NCBI RefSeq assembly: GCF_014648295.1
Contig: NZ_BMQV01000014.1
Span: 32,804-96,803 of the forward strand
DNA from: Shewanella saliphila
GTDB lineage: Bacteria; Pseudomonadota; Gammaproteobacteria; Enterobacterales; Shewanellaceae
Length of the DNA: 64,000 bases
Reading direction: 5' to 3'
A model generated the notes under the pieces. It saw nothing but the letters and a program-made list of their open reading frames with translations, searched no databases and had not been told where the DNA came from. Both the position numbers and the translations under genes were made by a program. Shown one piece after another: positions 17,541-26,407 of the stretch (positions are counted from its first letter, which is position 1; every line of letters starts with the position of its first letter).

Positions 17541-18878
17541 TTACATGTCTGCCTCGGCAAGCGGTTGACGCAACTGCGCACGCACATTGTCCATACCAGA
17601 GTAAAACTCTTTCATCATCAATAAGCCCAACATTTTACCGTTGTCGGTCACAATTAATTCGTCAGGATTAACCGGATCATTTTTTAGTGCGCCCATAGCT
17701 TTCATTGACGCCATTTCTTTAAATAAGGCGGTGTCTAAATTGACATTAAAGTTATCGCGGAAATATTTACGCGATAAACGCCCAGAGAACATACCCAGTA
17801 AGAAACGATATTGCATCACTTCTTTTAATTGGTATTTTTTCTGTTGCTCAACCGCCATGCGGCCTTGCGCAATACGTTGTTGGTATTTTTTCAGTGAAAA
17901 GGTATTCACATACAAGGTGTCATTTAAAAAACTGAATGAGCCTGAACCCACACCTAGGTACTCATCATAATCAATCACGTACTCATCAAAACCTTCATTA
18001 TCGGTTTTACCAAAGGCCCAAGCTGAAAGCTGGTTATACTGACCTGTTAAGCTATTCAAGATTTGACGATACTGATTAACCATTTCACCATGAGGCGCTG
18101 CGAGTTCGCCTTTGACACTTTTACGTGTTTGGTGAGTAATCATTAATGGATAAGTGGTAATTTGGCGCGGGTCTAGCTTAGATGCCATATCGAGATCAGA
18201 CTGGATAATCTCGTCAGTTTGACCTTTAAAACCAAAAATCAAATCAACGTTGATAATAGGAAATAATTCTTTTGCCGCCATAATGCGGTCAAAGGTTTCT
18301 TGCCCCGAACCAAACTTATCTAATCGGTCGGTCATTTTTAAAATGCCGTCATCAAAGCTTTGCACCCCAATCGACATTCTGTCGACTAGGCCTTTTAACT
18401 GTTTAAATTCAGGGCTGCCTAAATGTTGTGGATCAGACTCACAAGACACTTCTTTAATGCCCGGGAATAATGTCTTTGCATGTTCAATGGTACGAGCGAG
18501 TTCATCTTCTAAAACCGTGGTGGTGCCACCGCCAATGTACATAGACTCAAATTCGTAGCCTAAATCTTTCGCCATCTGCATTTCTTTGCGTAGCGCAATA
18601 AAGTACTCACGCGCTTTGTCTTCACGGAATAAAAAGCGGTGAAAAGTACAAAACGAGCACAAGGTATGACAAAACGGAATGTGAGCGTACAACATGTACT
18701 TTTTGCCTTCGACAGGCTTAGGCATGCGGTCTGTTGAAATGGTGTCAAGACGCAGATTTTTATCGACATAATACTGCATCACCCGCTCCATTGAACTTAT
18801 CATCCAGTTAGGCACAGTAATATTGGCTTGGTAAGGTTTAATCAACTCTTGGCTGGCTGATTGAATGATTGAAGACAT
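17541..18878 (-). CDS. Coproporphyrinogen III oxidase-like radical SAM protein
   Basis: A 445-residue radical SAM protein related to HemN/HemW/HutW. The cluster motif is Cys70-x3-Cys74-x2-Cys77 (CHTLCSFC), with IGGGTTT and the VDLIFGFKGQT stretch downstream. It differs from the true HemN at 55.4 kb: the Cys after the motif (CYYCGC in HemN) is replaced by CSFCTF. It therefore may not decarboxylate coproporphyrinogen; haem handling or an anaerobic haem-degrading role like HutW/ChuW are alternatives. No haem-uptake genes are adjacent. Substrate unassigned. Confidence 0.8.
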   Translation of the reverse strand: MSSIIQSASQELIKPYQANITVPNWMISSMERVMQYYVDKNLRLDTISTDRMPKPVEGKKYMLYAHIPFCHTLCSFCTFHRFLFREDKAREYFIALRKEMQMAKDLGYEFESMYIGGGTTTVLEDELARTIEHAKTLFPGIKEVSCESDPQHLGSPEFKQLKGLVDRMSIGVQSFDDGILKMTDRLDKFGSGQETFDRIMAAKELFPIINVDLIFGFKGQTDEIIQSDLDMASKLDPRQITTYPLMITHQTRKSVKGELAAPHGEMVNQYRQILNSLTGQYNQLSAWAFGKTDNEGFDEYVIDYDEYLGVGSGSFSFLNDTLYVNTFSLKKYQQRIAQGRMAVEQQKKYQLKEVMQYRFLLGMFSGRLSRKYFRDNFNVNLDTALFKEMASMKAMGALKNDPVNPDELIVTDNGKMLGLLMMKEFYSGMDNVRAQLRQPLAEADM

Positions 18879-19056
18879 AGAAAATCCTAATTGAATGAAG
18901 CCCTAAGAGCAAAACCATTGACAGTAAAATGTTAGATATACAAATACGTCACACGCAGAAAGCAAAAGTATCACTTTAGCGGTAGCTAAAATGTGAAGTA
19001 ACTAATAGATATGCAAACTAACATGGTTAGAAGAGATCATTTGTTAAGCAGATCAT

Positions 19057-19092
19057 GTTTTAGACACTACTGTATTGAAGCGTGTCTAAAAC
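19057..19092. repeat. Perfect 11-bp inverted repeat upstream of the HemN-like gene
   Basis: GTTTTAGACAC at 19057-19067 and GTGTCTAAAAC at 19082-19092 are exact reverse complements with a 14-base spacer. It lies between the ASCH-domain gene and the radical SAM gene (both minus strand). There is no T run after either arm, so it may be an operator or an RNA hairpin and not a standard terminator. Confidence 0.6.
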
Positions 19093-19143
19093 GAGGTATG
19101 ACACTTGAGATCACTGATTGATAGACAATTAATTCGAACTTAC

Positions 19144-19470
19144 TTACGTCTCAACAAGCGCAAAAGAGATCATAAATAGACGTTGTTGGTCAGGGTAAAC
19201 CTGTTGGATAAGCTGTTTTAATTCATCTAAAGGTAAGCTTTCTTGGTTGGCATGAAATTCATTGATGTCGTCAAAGGCTAACGGCTCAACGGCCAAAATA
19301 ACAATGTCACAAACCTTAGTATGGCTTTCAAGGGTATAGACCTCAACTTGAGTACCAGGTTGGTAATGACTTTCGCTGAAATCACGGATGGTAATCGTCT
19401 TTTGCCCCGACGCTACGAGTGGCGTTAAAAATTCAAAAAAAGTGATTTGTGTGGGTGCAATTACAGACAT
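19144..19470 (-). CDS. ASCH-domain protein, YqfB-type N4-acetylcytidine amidohydrolase
   Basis: A 108-residue protein that aligns along its length with E. coli YqfB: ITFFEF, GQKTITIRDFSESH and LDELKQLIQQVYPDQ. The catalytic residues of YqfB (Lys21, Thr24, Glu74) correspond to Lys24, Thr27 and Glu77 here, all present. The E. coli enzyme hydrolyses N4-acetylcytidine to cytidine and acetate. Separate transcription unit upstream of yqhC-like gene's 3' end. Confidence 0.88.
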   Translation of the reverse strand: MSVIAPTQITFFEFLTPLVASGQKTITIRDFSESHYQPGTQVEVYTLESHTKVCDIVILAVEPLAFDDINEFHANQESLPLDELKQLIQQVYPDQQRLFMISFALVET

Positions 19471-19512
19471 ATTAAACCCTTAATCAATGAAATAACTCTA
19501 CGTAAACGCGTA

Positions 19513-20382
19513 TTATAACCGAGCAAACTCACCCGGGCTTTGATCAAAGTAGCGTTTAAATTCACGGCTAAATTGTGCGGTGCTTTCATAGCCCACCTGG
19601 GTAGATACCTCTTTCACTTTCAGCCGTTGTAATTGCAATAACTCTCTGGCTTTATTTAAGCGAATTTTCTTTAAATATTGAATAGGCGAAGACGTGGTAA
19701 CCTCTTTAAAACAACGATGAAATGCCGACGGGCTCATGTTCACTAAGCTCGCTAGCGTATCCACCTCAACCGACTCACCATAATGCTTATGGATATAACT
19801 CAAGGCTTTTTCAACCCGAGATAAACGAGTGTGGCTTAACGACAAAGCATACAGCGGCGCGGAATTTGGGGCATCTAATAAGCGATATAGCAGTTCTAGC
19901 ACTAACGCCTCGCCCATCACTTTAGCCTCTAACGGCGACTGCAAAGCCTGCAATAAGCGGATAACACTGCAATCCATGTCTTCAGTGCTGTCGGCAATAA
20001 AAAAACCACTTTGGCGCGACTCATTTAAATCTTTTGGAATTTGATGATGTTCGTCCATTAACCTAACGATGTAATTTAACTGCACTAAGTTAATATCCAC
20101 CATCAACACTAATACCGGCTCTTCAATACTGGCAAAGGTTTCACATTCAACCGGGAGCGGTACCGTCATGACTAAAGAATGCTGACGGTCGTAGTCAAAG
20201 GTTTTATCCTCAATATAGACACGCTTTTTGCCCTGACCCACAATCAACACCCCCTGGGAATAGCATAATGGCCCCCGAGAAGCATATTGTGAGCCACGAA
20301 ACACACGTACCCCAGCCAAATGAGTATTATTAACTCCTTCTTGTGGTGCAAGCTGTGCCATTAATGTTGCTATCTCATTCAT
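19513..20382 (-). CDS. yqhC: AraC-family regulator, YqhC-like
   Basis: A 289-residue regulator with an AraC N-terminal cupin-like domain (RGSQYASRGPLCYSQGV, about residues 28-180) and a C-terminal pair of helix-turn-helix motifs (VDTLASLVNMSPSAFHRCFKE, VSTQVGYESTAQFSREFKR). The gene is divergent from a yqhD homologue. In E. coli, YqhC senses aldehydes and activates yqhD, and the same pairing is seen here, so I use that name. The 287-base space between them should hold its binding sites. Confidence 0.85.
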   Translation of the reverse strand: MNEIATLMAQLAPQEGVNNTHLAGVRVFRGSQYASRGPLCYSQGVLIVGQGKKRVYIEDKTFDYDRQHSLVMTVPLPVECETFASIEEPVLVLMVDINLVQLNYIVRLMDEHHQIPKDLNESRQSGFFIADSTEDMDCSVIRLLQALQSPLEAKVMGEALVLELLYRLLDAPNSAPLYALSLSHTRLSRVEKALSYIHKHYGESVEVDTLASLVNMSPSAFHRCFKEVTTSSPIQYLKKIRLNKARELLQLQRLKVKEVSTQVGYESTAQFSREFKRYFDQSPGEFARL

Positions 20383-20669
20383 AAAACCACCTTAATAAAA
20401 TTAACAGCACCATTGCCGAGTTAAGATAGATATTACCAAAAAAGTAGTAAAAGGCATTATATTTAGCAAATAAACGTCTTATTTGAACAAAAAAGGTAGG
20501 AATGAGCATGAACACAATAGTTCTGTGTATGTTTATTTTGACTCAAGAGATTATTATAGACACATGATTTCTGGCTGTTGTTTACGTCACTCTTACAAGC
20601 TGATGTTTAAGAGCATCGGTAAACAGCAACGTATTTATTGTTTTATCGCTAAACCAAAAGGCGCCTATT

Positions 20670-21833
20670 ATGCTTAACTTTAATTATCGTAACCCTACTC
20701 ATGTTGTTTTCGGCAAAGACCGTATTGCAGAGTTAGATCAACTTATACCAGCCAATGCCAGAGTATTAATCACTTACGGTGGCGGCAGCGTGCAACGTTT
20801 TGGTACGCTTGATAAAGTCAAAGCCGCTTTAGGTAACCGCACTGTATTTGAATTTGGTGGTATTGAAGCTAACCCAAAATATGACACTCTACTAAAAGCT
20901 GTAGAAGTGGCACGTAATGAAAAAATCGACTTCTTGTTAGCTGTGGGTGGTGGTTCAGTCATGGACGGCACCAAATTTATCGCCCTTGCCACTCAGTTTG
21001 ACGGCGATACAGCAAGCTTACTACAACACGGGTTTAACCCAGTGCCAGTGGCTGATGACAAAGTGATTCCACTCGGTGTGATTGCTACCCTGCCCGCTAC
21101 CGGTTCTGAAATGAACGCCTTTGCCGTTGTAAGTTATCAAGGTGGTAAATTCCCAGTAAACCACCCATGTGCTTACCCAACATTTGCCATGCTAGATCCT
21201 GAATTAACTTTCAGCTTGCCAAAAATTCAGGTTGCTAACGGTGTGGTTGATGCATTTGTGCATGTGCTTGAGCAATATGCCACTTACCCAGTTGATGCAC
21301 GCGTACAAGACCGCATGGCAGAAGGTATTTTACGTACCTTAATTGAAGTTGGCCCAATCACAGTTGCAGAGCCAACTAACTATGATGCTCGTGCAAACTT
21401 AATGTGGAGTGCCACATCTGCCCTAAACGGCATGATTGGTACAGGCGTACCGTTAGATTGGTCGACTCATATGATTGGCCACGAACTAACTGCCCTATTT
21501 GATATTGACCATGCACAAACGCTTGCGGTGATCTTGCCATCATTATGGCGTGTGCTGAAAGAGCAAAAACACGCCAAACTCGTACAATATGCTGCACGCG
21601 TGTGGGATATTACAGAAGGTGACGAAGCAAGCCGTGTAGATCAGGCTATCGACAAAACCGAAGCTTTCTTCAAGCAAGTGGGTTTACCTGTGCGTTTACG
21701 CGACCATGGTGTAACGCAAGAGCAACTATCTCAAGTGGTTGACGCGTTAGAAGCCCACGGCATGACAGCATTATCTGAAAGCGGTAAAGTTGATTTAGCC
21801 ACCAGCCGTAAAATTTTAGATATGGCGTGGTAG
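20670..21833 (+). CDS. yqhD: NADPH-dependent alcohol dehydrogenase/aldehyde reductase YqhD
   Basis: A 387-residue iron-containing-type alcohol dehydrogenase, the same length as E. coli YqhD. It keeps the nucleotide-binding TYGGGS and AVGGGSVMDGTK motifs and the metal ligands in NGVVDAFVHVLEQ and the STHMIGHE...DIDHAQTLA segment. It reduces short-chain and lipid-derived aldehydes using NADPH, a detoxification role. AAAGG lies nine bases before the ATG. Expression is probably controlled by the divergent YqhC-like regulator. Confidence 0.94.
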   Translation: MLNFNYRNPTHVVFGKDRIAELDQLIPANARVLITYGGGSVQRFGTLDKVKAALGNRTVFEFGGIEANPKYDTLLKAVEVARNEKIDFLLAVGGGSVMDGTKFIALATQFDGDTASLLQHGFNPVPVADDKVIPLGVIATLPATGSEMNAFAVVSYQGGKFPVNHPCAYPTFAMLDPELTFSLPKIQVANGVVDAFVHVLEQYATYPVDARVQDRMAEGILRTLIEVGPITVAEPTNYDARANLMWSATSALNGMIGTGVPLDWSTHMIGHELTALFDIDHAQTLAVILPSLWRVLKEQKHAKLVQYAARVWDITEGDEASRVDQAIDKTEAFFKQVGLPVRLRDHGVTQEQLSQVVDALEAHGMTALSESGKVDLATSRKILDMAW

Positions 21834-21845
21834 TCAGCATTTAAT

Positions 21846-21925
21846 CGAAGCGACATTAAGGTCGCTTCGAGTTGCTCGAAACGAAAAAGGGCTTAACAAT
21901 CACGTGCATTGTTAAGCCCTTTTTA
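21846..21925. terminator. Tandem hairpins, bidirectional terminator after yqhD
   Basis: A first hairpin (CGAAGCGAC/GTCGCTTCG, 21846-21869) is followed by a stronger one at 21884-21925: AAAAAGGGCTTAACAAT pairs with ATTGTTAAGCCCTTTTT. The second has A and T runs on both sides, so it can terminate yqhD from the left and the exporter gene from the right. Confidence 0.9.
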
Positions 21926-21943
21926 GTTACCTGTCTTTCTACG

Positions 21944-22276
21944 CTAATGCGGCGTCACATTCGAAAATAAATTCATTATCACCACACCAATCAAAATAAA
22001 TCCCATGCCCACCAGTGCACCTAAATCCAACTTTTGACCGTACATCACCCAAGCTATTAAGGTAATAAGCACAATCCCAAGGCCTGCCCATGTGGCATAA
22101 GCAACACCTACCGGGATCCCTTTTAATGCTAGAGAAAGAAAGTAAAAAGACAACACATACCCAACAATAACCACTATTGAAGGCGTAACTTTAGTAAATC
22201 CATCACTGGCTTTAAGCGCAGATGTCGCCACAACTTCGGTTAAAATCGCCACACTTAACAATATCCAACTTTTCAT
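21944..22276 (-). CDS. EmrE-type small multidrug resistance exporter
   Basis: A 110-residue, four-helix protein. The essential proton- and drug-binding glutamate is Glu14 ([13 protein letters not shown]). The rest follows EmrE/Qac proteins: [19 protein letters not shown] and [23 protein letters not shown], including the TPH end. This places it in the drug-exporting branch and not the guanidinium (SugE/Gdx) branch, though the substrate is not proven. Single gene, convergent with yqhD. Confidence 0.88.
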   Translation of the reverse strand: MKSWILLSVAILTEVVATSALKASDGFTKVTPSIVVIVGYVLSFYFLSLALKGIPVGVAYATWAGLGIVLITLIAWVMYGQKLDLGALVGMGFILIGVVIMNLFSNVTPH

Positions 22277-22534
22277 TTTTACTTTCTACCCAGCCAAACA
22301 GGCGAGCAGTATAAAGATTAATCGCCAAGAAATCAGCCCGCGAATGCTTAGCTATATCGATAACTAAACTCAACCCGCACCCATTGTGTCTATGTCATCT
22401 TAGTTTGCGACTCAGACAATCAATCACGGCGATTGCTTGTATTTACATTCACTATCTGTTTATGTTGTTAATATGTTAAATGAATATCGCTGTATTACAG
22501 CCCCCCAAAAATCAGGTATTGAATTGGTGACAAC

Positions 22535-24385
22535 GTGAAGAGATTTTCAACAACGTCTTTATCTATTTTTTTACTGTGTATTTACTGCCTTAGTGCCGTA
22601 GCAGACATTGGGGTAACGGAAGACATAAATAGTGAAACTAACGTTATACTTGAACAATGTAACACTCGTATAAAACAAGTCTCTCCCAAAGCTAGCCTCA
22701 GTTTTTGCAGTCAACAGCTCACTGCATTAGACAAAGAAAATTACCCTATTACTGCCGCTAAATTACAATTAACGCTATACGATCTGTACCTTGAGTTAGA
22801 CAATGCTGCGGCCGCTGAACAACAACTCATCGCCGTAAAAAATAGCACCGGATTTATACAAAGTACCGAAATCCAATACCTTTGGCTTCGCAAAAGTGCA
22901 GCAGAAAAACTCTACAAAAAAGACTATGTTGAAGCAAAAAACCTATTCGAAAATGCATTCAATATCGCGCAAACAGCACAATCTGACCTTTGGTTAGCAA
23001 AAAGCTACAACGACTTAGCGTTAACGGAGCAGTATTTAAACCACTATGCAAAAGCCTTAAGCTACTACCAAAAAAGTTTGGCTATTAAAGAAGCTTTGGG
23101 GAATGATTTTTATACTGCCATAACTTTGAGTAATCTGGGTCTTATCTATAAAAAGCTCGAAAAATATACCGAGTCTCAACGCTATTTTGAACTGTCGCTC
23201 GAGCATTATTTACGCCACACAAGTGACAATGCAGACATAAATACCATTAGTTATATGTCGCACCTCTACGGTAATCTTGCTGAGATATATAATATAAACA
23301 ATGAGTTCAATAAGAAGCACTTTTATAGCGATAAGGTAATATCGGCTTATAATGACAATTTAACGGGTAACGACAAGCTTTCTGCTTTAATCAATTTGGC
23401 CACAATCCATATCAATGCAAATGAATTTGCACCCGCTCAAGCAGTTGCAGAGAGTTTATCTGAATATTTACCTCGTCAAGATCACTCATTTCACGATGTG
23501 ATTTACTATTTAAAAGCGCAAATAGCCAATCACCAAAAAGATGTCACACAAGCAATCACATTCATTGAAAACGCCATGGATTATAGCGACACCAAGCAAG
23601 ACTCATTACAAAAAATGAGTATCTATCAATATGCAAGTGAGCTCTATTATGACAATGGACGTCCTTACGAGTCTTTAGTGTATTTAAAGCGATATCAGGT
23701 ATTACATGAGGCTTTGCTTGAAAAAAAATACAGCGAAAACATTAAGGTAATCCAAAGTGATATTGAAAATGAACGTGTACAAAGAGCATTAGCAGAAGAG
23801 CAAATCATCAACCAACAAAAAAGCCAAGAAATTGATAAATTGCTTAACTTAATTTTGAGTATCACCAGCATTAGTTTACTTGTCGGTTTTGTAGTGAGTT
23901 TTTATATTTATCGAAAGCGTAAAGCTCAGCAGCATTTAATGACCATTATTGAGTCACATAAGCAGCAGTTATTTTTATTGTCAAATGACGACACAACAGA
24001 GCATGAAGAGAGCGAACAACAACCAGACACCTCACCACAATCACCAAGCGAATTAACAGCCTCGTTTGCAGAATTGTTGGTCACGACCATGCTTGATTGC
24101 ATTAATATTTGGGAAAAGAGCACTAAAACTAATAAAGTAGAATTAGCCGACAGAAGCCAAATTTGGACGATATCTATCGACTCTGGTCGTCTAAGAACAC
24201 GCTCTTTAGATAAATACCTACACGTAAAAAAATTACCTGATAATCCACGTTGGCGTAATGTTGTTAAAACATGTCACTTCATATTGTCTGAGTGCAATTT
24301 GTCTAACGATGATAGAACACTACTAACCTCGCATCTTGACCGAATTATGCAAGTGATCAAGAGCGAGTCTTTAGGCATAACGTAA
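22535..24385 (+). CDS. TPR-repeat protein with one C-terminal-half membrane anchor, function unknown
   Basis: A 616-residue protein with a signal peptide (about residues 1-24), some seven tetratricopeptide repeats across residues 80-400 (for example YAKALSYYQKSLAIKEALG), a coiled coil and one membrane span at about 435-457 followed by RKRK. The cytoplasmic tail of about 150 residues includes an acidic serine/threonine-rich linker and a compact domain (about 505-610) that I do not recognise. The topology resembles two-component kinases with periplasmic TPR sensors, but no kinase motif is present. It starts at a GTG preceded by GGTGA. Role in signalling or scaffolding is inference. Confidence 0.75.
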   Translation: MKRFSTTSLSIFLLCIYCLSAVADIGVTEDINSETNVILEQCNTRIKQVSPKASLSFCSQQLTALDKENYPITAAKLQLTLYDLYLELDNAAAAEQQLIAVKNSTGFIQSTEIQYLWLRKSAAEKLYKKDYVEAKNLFENAFNIAQTAQSDLWLAKSYNDLALTEQYLNHYAKALSYYQKSLAIKEALGNDFYTAITLSNLGLIYKKLEKYTESQRYFELSLEHYLRHTSDNADINTISYMSHLYGNLAEIYNINNEFNKKHFYSDKVISAYNDNLTGNDKLSALINLATIHINANEFAPAQAVAESLSEYLPRQDHSFHDVIYYLKAQIANHQKDVTQAITFIENAMDYSDTKQDSLQKMSIYQYASELYYDNGRPYESLVYLKRYQVLHEALLEKKYSENIKVIQSDIENERVQRALAEEQIINQQKSQEIDKLLNLILSITSISLLVGFVVSFYIYRKRKAQQHLMTIIESHKQQLFLLSNDDTTEHEESEQQPDTSPQSPSELTASFAELLVTTMLDCINIWEKSTKTNKVELADRSQIWTISIDSGRLRTRSLDKYLHVKKLPDNPRWRNVVKTCHFILSECNLSNDDRTLLTSHLDRIMQVIKSESLGIT

Positions 24386-24402
24386 TCGATTAATTTTGTG
24401 GT

Positions 24403-25050
24403 TTACCCACCTTTTTTAAGTAATGGTTGCTGTAGTTTAATCTCACGAACACTGTCTCTTACTACTGGCTTAAGTACATTTTTATACACACAACTAAACG
24501 TTAATCCTTCGGTCAATCGATAATCACTTTGTTGTGCTGTTGCAGGATTTATCCCCACTAAAAAGCTATTAGGTGCAATAAACTTAGGCATTAGATTATT
24601 ATTTTGATCTTTGATATTAATCGAAGCATAAGCATTACACATCGACACAGCCACAAGCCCTGCAATATTGATTCGATTTGTCACGCTATTAAGATCGGGT
24701 GAATTAACATTATTGTCTTGTAGCTTCGTGAATGGGTCTATCACACCATGAAAGCCACCTAAATCATCTATTTCGACTTCAGGTTGTTGCATCTGACGAG
24801 TGTTCATCGATTGCGACGCAGCTACATGATCATTATGTAATGTCAGTTGTTTACTCATCATCCATTTTTCAATATCAAAGTACTGGGCACGATAATGATA
24901 CTGTTTAATCATATCCATCTCGCTCAGTTCAAAAGTGATTTCGGTTTTAATCGCGGCACTGACAGGGGTGAGTTCATTAAATGCAAGTTGGTGCGCAGAT
25001 GCGCTACCAGCACAACTAAGCAGAGTAACTAGGGGCAATATGTATTTCAT
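24403..25050 (-). CDS. Exported protein of unknown function (215 aa)
   Basis: The protein begins with a clear signal peptide (MKYILPLVTLLSCAGSASA, cleavage after ASA). The mature part of about 195 residues has two cysteines (VSMCNAYAS and FSCVYKNV) that could form a disulfide, and a C-terminal basic tail ending LLKKGG. I recognise no family. It converges on the TPR gene, with only 17 bases between stop codons, and diverges from another exported unknown gene, so the three may be an accessory group. Confidence 0.65.
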   Translation of the reverse strand: MKYILPLVTLLSCAGSASAHQLAFNELTPVSAAIKTEITFELSEMDMIKQYHYRAQYFDIEKWMMSKQLTLHNDHVAASQSMNTRQMQQPEVEIDDLGGFHGVIDPFTKLQDNNVNSPDLNSVTNRINIAGLVAVSMCNAYASINIKDQNNNLMPKFIAPNSFLVGINPATAQQSDYRLTEGLTFSCVYKNVLKPVVRDSVREIKLQQPLLKKGG

Positions 25051-25267
25051 AAAATATCCTTTTTAGAATGAATGCATCAACTTAGACGCTATGCATTTCC
25101 ATTTTTATAGTCCACTAAATACTAGGGTAAATTTGGGTAAAACATAAAACGCCCCCTTTTTAACCCTCTAACTTTACTGACTTTTTTATCTTAACTGTTA
25201 GTTTTGAATCAGCTTAAGTCATTAAGCATGCTTCAACATTTTACTAACCAGAATAAGGAAGGTCAGG

Positions 25268-26308
25268 ATGAGTATATTCAAAAAAACATTAATCAGTATG
25301 TGTCTAATGAGTGCATCAACAATAGTTTGTGCAACCCCAATAACCGCTAACGTCACAGCAGATAACGATTTCATTGTGGTACATTCACCAGGTAATGGTA
25401 GTACACCTACAGTCGTTTACCGTGGGGCCAATGGCAGTAATTGGCAAAAAATTGAATCATTCAAGTTTGATATTGACAACTCAGCCCAATCACTAGAAAC
25501 CTGTTCAGTCAGTGTGATTGCATGGGGGGATGGTAAGGTGTCACAAGGTATGGCAGCTATTTTTAAAGGTGATAGCACGATTTATACCGGCTCAGGCCAC
25601 TTTAAAGCACACCAATCTTCGATTACATCGTCTGGTTGGGCACAAGCAGGCGGACCTAATGCAAGCCAAATTAATACATTAATTGCAAATACCTTGTCTA
25701 ATGGCCAATCACCTTATCTATTGCCTGGTTCTGTCGCCGGAGGCACCTCACCCTGGGGAACGATGAACTTCCCGCTAGCCAATAATGTGAATACTAATAA
25801 TTTCCGCTGGGCTTGGTCGACCAGTAACTTAGCCCCAAAAACCTATTCTGTATTTACCGCGGCCTGTGGCGATATCGTTGAAGCGGCACCGGTTGCAGTC
25901 CATATGCCTGGAGAACACTTCCAATGTTATGGCGTGCAAAAAGGAGATGCTCTTCGTGAAGAAACCATCATGATAGAAGATCAGTTTGGTAAAACGCGTG
26001 CAGTTTTGGGTAAGCCAGTATTGTTATGTAACCCGTCAAGCAAGATCCACAACGACAAGATGTATAAAATTCGAAACGAAAAGCGTCATATGGTTTGCTA
26101 TGACTTAATCAAACAAAGCAAAGTGAGAAACCACAATCTTGAAATCAATAACCAATTTGCGCCTGATCAGATAGTCAATGATCAACGTGAGTTGTTCTGT
26201 GTACCATCGAGTAAAAAACACTTACCCCCAGTCAAGCCTAATAAACCCGGTAAGCCAATTCCAAGAGAAATGAAAAGAGCAGAAATAAAACCATTAAAGC
26301 AACTATAA
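25268..26308 (+). CDS. Secreted protein with two tandem C-terminal modules (DUF7450-like), function unknown
   Basis: A 346-residue exported protein (signal peptide MSIFKKTLISMCLMSASTIVCA). The N-terminal 200 residues are rich in Gly, Ser, Thr and Asn. The second half contains two copies of a module of about 55 residues: QCYGVQKG...IEDQFGKTRAV...LLCNPSSK (about 215-255) and VCYDLIKQ...INNQFAPDQIV...LFCVPSSK (about 273-310). Each carries two cysteines. I recall such modules in DUF7450 proteins of environmental bacteria. The tail is proline- and lysine-rich. A strong AGGAAGGTCAGG site precedes the ATG and a terminator follows. Confidence 0.7.
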   Translation: MSIFKKTLISMCLMSASTIVCATPITANVTADNDFIVVHSPGNGSTPTVVYRGANGSNWQKIESFKFDIDNSAQSLETCSVSVIAWGDGKVSQGMAAIFKGDSTIYTGSGHFKAHQSSITSSGWAQAGGPNASQINTLIANTLSNGQSPYLLPGSVAGGTSPWGTMNFPLANNVNTNNFRWAWSTSNLAPKTYSVFTAACGDIVEAAPVAVHMPGEHFQCYGVQKGDALREETIMIEDQFGKTRAVLGKPVLLCNPSSKIHNDKMYKIRNEKRHMVCYDLIKQSKVRNHNLEINNQFAPDQIVNDQRELFCVPSSKKHLPPVKPNKPGKPIPREMKRAEIKPLKQL

Positions 26309-26333
26309 ACCTACATTGATAAAGGGTTATACA

Positions 26334-26366
26334 TAGTCAGTGAGTCCCCTCACTGACTATTTTTTA
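26334..26366 (+). terminator. Terminator after the secreted modular protein gene
   Basis: AGTCAGTGAG and CTCACTGACT pair around a four-base TCCC loop, followed by ATTTTTTATT. It lies 26 bases after the stop codon. Confidence 0.9.
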
Positions 26367-26407
26367 TTGGAGAAAAATAACAAAAATACATTCTCGCGCA
26401 TAGAAAT

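Noticed and set aside
20502..20567. A 21-codon frame in front of yqhD that could be a leader peptide
   Set aside because: AGGTAGG stands one base before its first ATG and seven before a second, but the peptide has no regulatory codon run and no attenuator hairpin follows. Evidence is too weak to call it.
24398..24418. A hairpin GTGG-CCAC with six Ts between the TPR gene and the convergent exported-protein gene
   Set aside because: The stem is only four pairs and overlaps the stop region of the convergent gene, so a terminator call is not secure.
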